Assembly: GCA_002377605.1 (NCBI GenBank)
Contig: DFQD01000161.1
Span: forward strand, 1 to 8,149
Source: Gammaproteobacteria bacterium UBA3498
GTDB lineage: Bacteria > Pseudomonadota > Gammaproteobacteria > Pseudomonadales > Pseudohongiellaceae
Direction: 5' to 3'
Length of the DNA stretch: 8,149 bases
This document shows, one piece after another, positions 5,955 to 8,149 of this stretch; within the stretch, counting starts at the first letter, position 1; every line of letters begins with the position of its first letter. The position numbers and the translations under genes were made by a program. Below the pieces are notes generated by a model. The model worked only from the letters and a program-made list of their open reading frames with translations. It was not told the DNA's origin and searched no databases.

Positions 5955-6950
5955 CTAACTCAGAATGGGAAGTCTTTGAAGAAGCCACCAAACGGAGATT
6001 GGGCCAATGAAATATGCAGGAAGCAAATTGCTCAGACTAACGCCTGGTGCAAAAGTTATTTTTCGCCGCCAATAACGAATTAGGAAACCCAGGAAGAGAC
6101 ACGCAGCAACTACCATCAATTGTCCTATTTCCAAGCCAACGTTAAACAACAACAAAGCCCAAAGCGCAGCGTCATCTGGCAAACCTACTTCACGAAGTAC
6201 ACCAGCGAACCCCAGGCCGTGTATGAGCCCAAACCCAAAAGAAATCAACCACGGATAGTTGGCGGTTAACGAGGGGGTCTTGCTCAACATCTCAACTGAC
6301 ATGAAAAGCAAGCTCAGCGCGATCAGCGCTTCTACCGCTGATTGGGAAATTTGTATTAGTTGAAAGGTAGAAAGTGCCAATGTTATAGAATGAGCAATTG
6401 TAAATGCAGTAATGGTCGCAACAAGTCGCCATCTGTCTGTAATCAAAACCATTAACGCAATGACGAACAAGACGTGGTCGAGTCCCGCCAGCAAGTGCTC
6501 TATACCCAACTCGAGATAGGCTGGAAGTAGAGGAGAATCGGCTTCACCTAAATTCACAACCGGGTTGTCAGATCTAACAACGAAACGTTGCACACCACCA
6601 TCAAGTAGCGTGATGCTCACTAGCACCTCACTGACACCGGGATACAAGTTCCGAATAGCCAGTGTGGATTGCGAAAGTGCATGATCACAGTATTCTTGCC
6701 AGCTTTGAATCAAAGTGCCTTCATGACGCTGGCTGATAACTTCAGATCCTACACGACAGCCTCCAAGATCCAAGGCTAAGTCTGGACGAAACCCGCGCAC
6801 AAGAGGTTGGCGCAGCGTCGCTGAGATACCCTCTTGTGTTTCAACGAGCTGAGCAAACGCCGGGCGCATCTCATGAGCAAAACATTGCAAGGCAACTAGC
6901 CATAGAATAGCGACCAGGCTGCTAGACTTTATGAACCCCTTACTGATCAT
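5955..6950 (-). CDS. HupE/UreJ family membrane protein, putative metal transporter
   Basis: A 331-residue inner-membrane protein. A signal peptide (core at about 10-22, CFA cleavage site after residue 25) leads to a mature N-terminus HEMRPAF, typical of the longer HupE/UreJ_2 proteins. A periplasmic domain of about 115 residues follows, with two cysteines (65 and 88) that could form a disulfide. About six membrane segments follow (roughly 144-170, 176-196, 204-222, 234-252, 262-290 and 308-325). Conserved polar residues inside them fit metal binding: GIEHLLAGLDH (149-159), AHS (186-188), Glu207, Glu220, GLIHGLGFAG (241-250) and FNVGLEIGQ (269-277). The family includes nickel carriers associated with hydrogenase and urease, but neither enzyme is encoded here, so the substrate is unknown. 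It lies 39 nt downstream of the parvulin gene; a purine-rich AGAAGAA precedes the ATG by 7 nt. Probably the last gene of its operon. Confidence 0.9.
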   Translation of the reverse strand: MISKGFIKSSSLVAILWLVALQCFAHEMRPAFAQLVETQEGISATLRQPLVRGFRPDLALDLGGCRVGSEVISQRHEGTLIQSWQEYCDHALSQSTLAIRNLYPGVSEVLVSITLLDGGVQRFVVRSDNPVVNLGEADSPLLPAYLELGIEHLLAGLDHVLFVIALMVLITDRWRLVATITAFTIAHSITLALSTFQLIQISQSAVEALIALSLLFMSVEMLSKTPSLTANYPWLISFGFGLIHGLGFAGVLREVGLPDDAALWALLLFNVGLEIGQLMVVAACLFLGFLIRYWRRKITFAPGVSLSNLLPAYFIGPISVWWLLQRLPILS

Positions 6951-6989
6951 ATATCTATTCTTCTACCTATTATTCTGATGACCTTGTGC

Positions 6990-7769
6990 CTAATCTTCCT
7001 TGCGAACAATGTCATAGTTCGATCGGACTTGTTCGATGAAGTCCGCTTGTGCCTGCAATCGTGATTCGTAGGTGTAGTCGCCGTAGACAGTTGCGCGAAT
7101 ATCCTCAAATGGCGAAACGGAGGAGGAATTTATCTCAAGCAACTTCACCAGGTGCCAGCCAAAAGCGCTTTGTATAGGACCTTGCCAATTCGAAGCTACG
7201 TCGTAGCTATTGAGCGACCGGGTAAATTCAGGGCCAAATTTGCTGGCAACTTGCAGTGGTGATTGGCGGACATTCACCCGGCTCTGCATCGAAGACTCCG
7301 CCAGCTCGGCAAGCGATTCTCCTACACTAAGCGCGCCGGTTGCCGCTTCGCGAGATTGGAATTGGAGTTGCTCGAAAGAAACGCTAGATGGAACTTCGTA
7401 TCTCTCGTGATTCGCTTCGTAATAGGTCTGGAGTTCTTCTTCAGTCGGTGCGAGCGCGGCTTCCTGCTCGGCAATAAATTGCATCTTCTGAATCATCCGC
7501 CGGCGAATAATTTCATCTTCTTCGGCCAGATTGAGCCGCATGGACTCCCGACGCCAGATCTCTTCAGTAACCCAATCATCGACGAGGCTCGCTATCTCTG
7601 CCTCAGTTGGCTCGCGCTGTATTTGTGCAGCCCAGAGCGCCGCTACTTGATGCTCGAGCGCAGCGTCCACAACTATCGTATCGAGCGGATCCGAGGTTTG
7701 CTCGTCGATGATAAAAATTGATATGCCAAGTACTACAAACCAGAACACGTGGCTCTTCATGAATTTCAT
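6990..7769 (-). CDS. Membrane-anchored parvulin-like (PpiC-type) peptidyl-prolyl isomerase
   Basis: A 259-residue protein with one N-terminal hydrophobic segment (about 8-21) and no clear cleavage site, so probably anchored in the inner membrane facing the periplasm. An acidic helical region (about 35-120) resembles the chaperone part of SurA/PrsA-like proteins and includes LAPTEEELQTYYEANHERY (106-124), a common lead-in to a rotamase domain. The parvulin-like domain spans about 127-212 and ends in GPIQSAFGWHLVKLLE (197-212), the conserved final strand. The first strand reads VSFEQLQF where active parvulins usually have a histidine (HIL-type), so isomerase activity is uncertain and a chaperone role is possible. 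The ATG lies 2 nt after the DUF3604 stop; a second ATG at codon 4 is an alternative, and neither has a strong ribosome binding site, suggesting coupling. Family assignment is firm, precise role inferred. Confidence 0.85.
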   Translation of the reverse strand: MKFMKSHVFWFVVLGISIFIIDEQTSDPLDTIVVDAALEHQVAALWAAQIQREPTEAEIASLVDDWVTEEIWRRESMRLNLAEEDEIIRRRMIQKMQFIAEQEAALAPTEEELQTYYEANHERYEVPSSVSFEQLQFQSREAATGALSVGESLAELAESSMQSRVNVRQSPLQVASKFGPEFTRSLNSYDVASNWQGPIQSAFGWHLVKLLEINSSSVSPFEDIRATVYGDYTYESRLQAQADFIEQVRSNYDIVRKED

Positions 7770-7771
7770 GA

Positions 7772-8149
7772 TTAGCCCGTGCTAGGTCGAAACCATATCG
7801 GTGAGGTATAGGCACGCTCTTGAATGGTCGTTGGAAAATCTGGTCGCGGTTCGTATCCTTCCTTGATCGCATCCCAGGTTGACCATCGGCAAGTTGGGTT
7901 CTCCAGTACACGTGCGTAATAGAAAGCCCGGACAGTAGGATCGAAGTCAGGATCAACCCATACTGTTTTTAACTCAGCCGCTCCGACGTCACTAGAAATC
8001 GAGCAGTCTTCAAGATTCACTTGCGCACCGTTGTCGCCGCAACGATGAGATTGCGAATCAACGGCAAGGTCATCTGAACAAGCCACATCAAACACTTGTT
8101 CATGGGGTTCACCATCGACGGTCCAACCTTTGATTATCTGCAGCCTTTG
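7772..8149 (-). CDS. DUF3604 protein, C-terminal 125 residues (5' end outside window)
   Basis: The frame is open through the right edge of the window, so only the C-terminus is seen; reading in from 8149 it begins QRLQIIKGWTVDGEPHEQVFDVAC. Family-typical stretches are LQIIKGW, then ELKTVWVDPDFDPTVRAFYYARVLENPTCRWSTWDA, and the end TIQERAYTSPIWF. This agrees with the C-terminal part of DUF3604 proteins, which are usually much longer (about 600 residues or more) and, as I recall, suspected to be metal-dependent hydrolases without an established substrate. Three or more cysteines (in VACSDD, HRCGDN and LEDCSI) lie before the conserved block. The stop is 2 nt before the parvulin start, so the two are almost certainly co-translated. 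The GTG at 8095 is not a credible start, because the upstream residues continue the family match. Confidence 0.85.
   Translation of the reverse strand, partial: QRLQIIKGWTVDGEPHEQVFDVACSDDLAVDSQSHRCGDNGAQVNLEDCSISSDVGAAELKTVWVDPDFDPTVRAFYYARVLENPTCRWSTWDAIKEGYEPRPDFPTTIQERAYTSPIWFRPSTG

Noticed and set aside
7263..7956. Long alternative frames on both strands across the parvulin and DUF3604 genes
   Set aside because: They lie opposite or out of frame with two well-supported genes and show no domain features.
1..8149. tRNA or rRNA genes, CRISPR arrays, insertion sequences, integrase or attachment sites
   Set aside because: Nearly the whole window is accounted for by coding sequence, and reading the spacers on both strands showed no direct-repeat arrays, transposase-like proteins or tRNA-like structures.

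Overview
The window reads as a chromosomal segment from a Gram-negative bacterium, most probably an uncultivated or marine-type gammaproteobacterium. The grounds are moderate GC content, tightly packed genes, cleavable export signals, and a DUF3604 / parvulin / HupE gene neighbourhood that I associate from memory with that group. The taxonomic guess is inference and no rRNA or marker gene is present.

Layout. (1) Nucleotides 1-381, plus strand, hold the C-terminal part of an epoxide-hydrolase-like alpha/beta hydrolase that enters from the left. (2) Nucleotides 446-4557, minus strand, hold five genes that read pcaC - pcaH - pcaG - pcaB - DUF6152-type exported protein. The gaps are 22 nt, an 8-nt overlap, 0 nt and 36 nt, so the four pca genes look like one operon and the DUF6152 gene may be its tail. 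(3) Nucleotides 4558-4741 form the divergent control region, with three dyad-symmetric elements and candidate promoters. (4) Nucleotides 4742-5923, plus strand, are pobA. (5) Nucleotides 5955-8149, minus strand, are a second tight cluster: the C-terminus of a DUF3604 protein (running off the right edge), a membrane-anchored parvulin-like protein, and a HupE/UreJ-type membrane protein.

How the genes work together. PobA hydroxylates 4-hydroxybenzoate to protocatechuate. PcaHG opens the ring to 3-carboxy-cis,cis-muconate, PcaB lactonises it, and PcaC decarboxylates the lactone to 3-oxoadipate enol-lactone. The step that follows (PcaD), the thiolase and CoA-transferase steps, any transporter and any pathway regulator are not in the window. 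All iron ligands of PcaH and all substrate-contact residues of PobA are preserved, so the enzymes look functional. PcaB departs from its family at two conserved stretches and PobA departs from the reference enzyme in its NADPH-specificity helix.

The least described part is the right-hand cluster. A DUF3604 protein, an envelope parvulin and a HupE-type putative metal transporter are packed together with no hydrogenase or urease gene nearby. I found no RNA genes, insertion sequences, CRISPR arrays or convincing intrinsic terminators.
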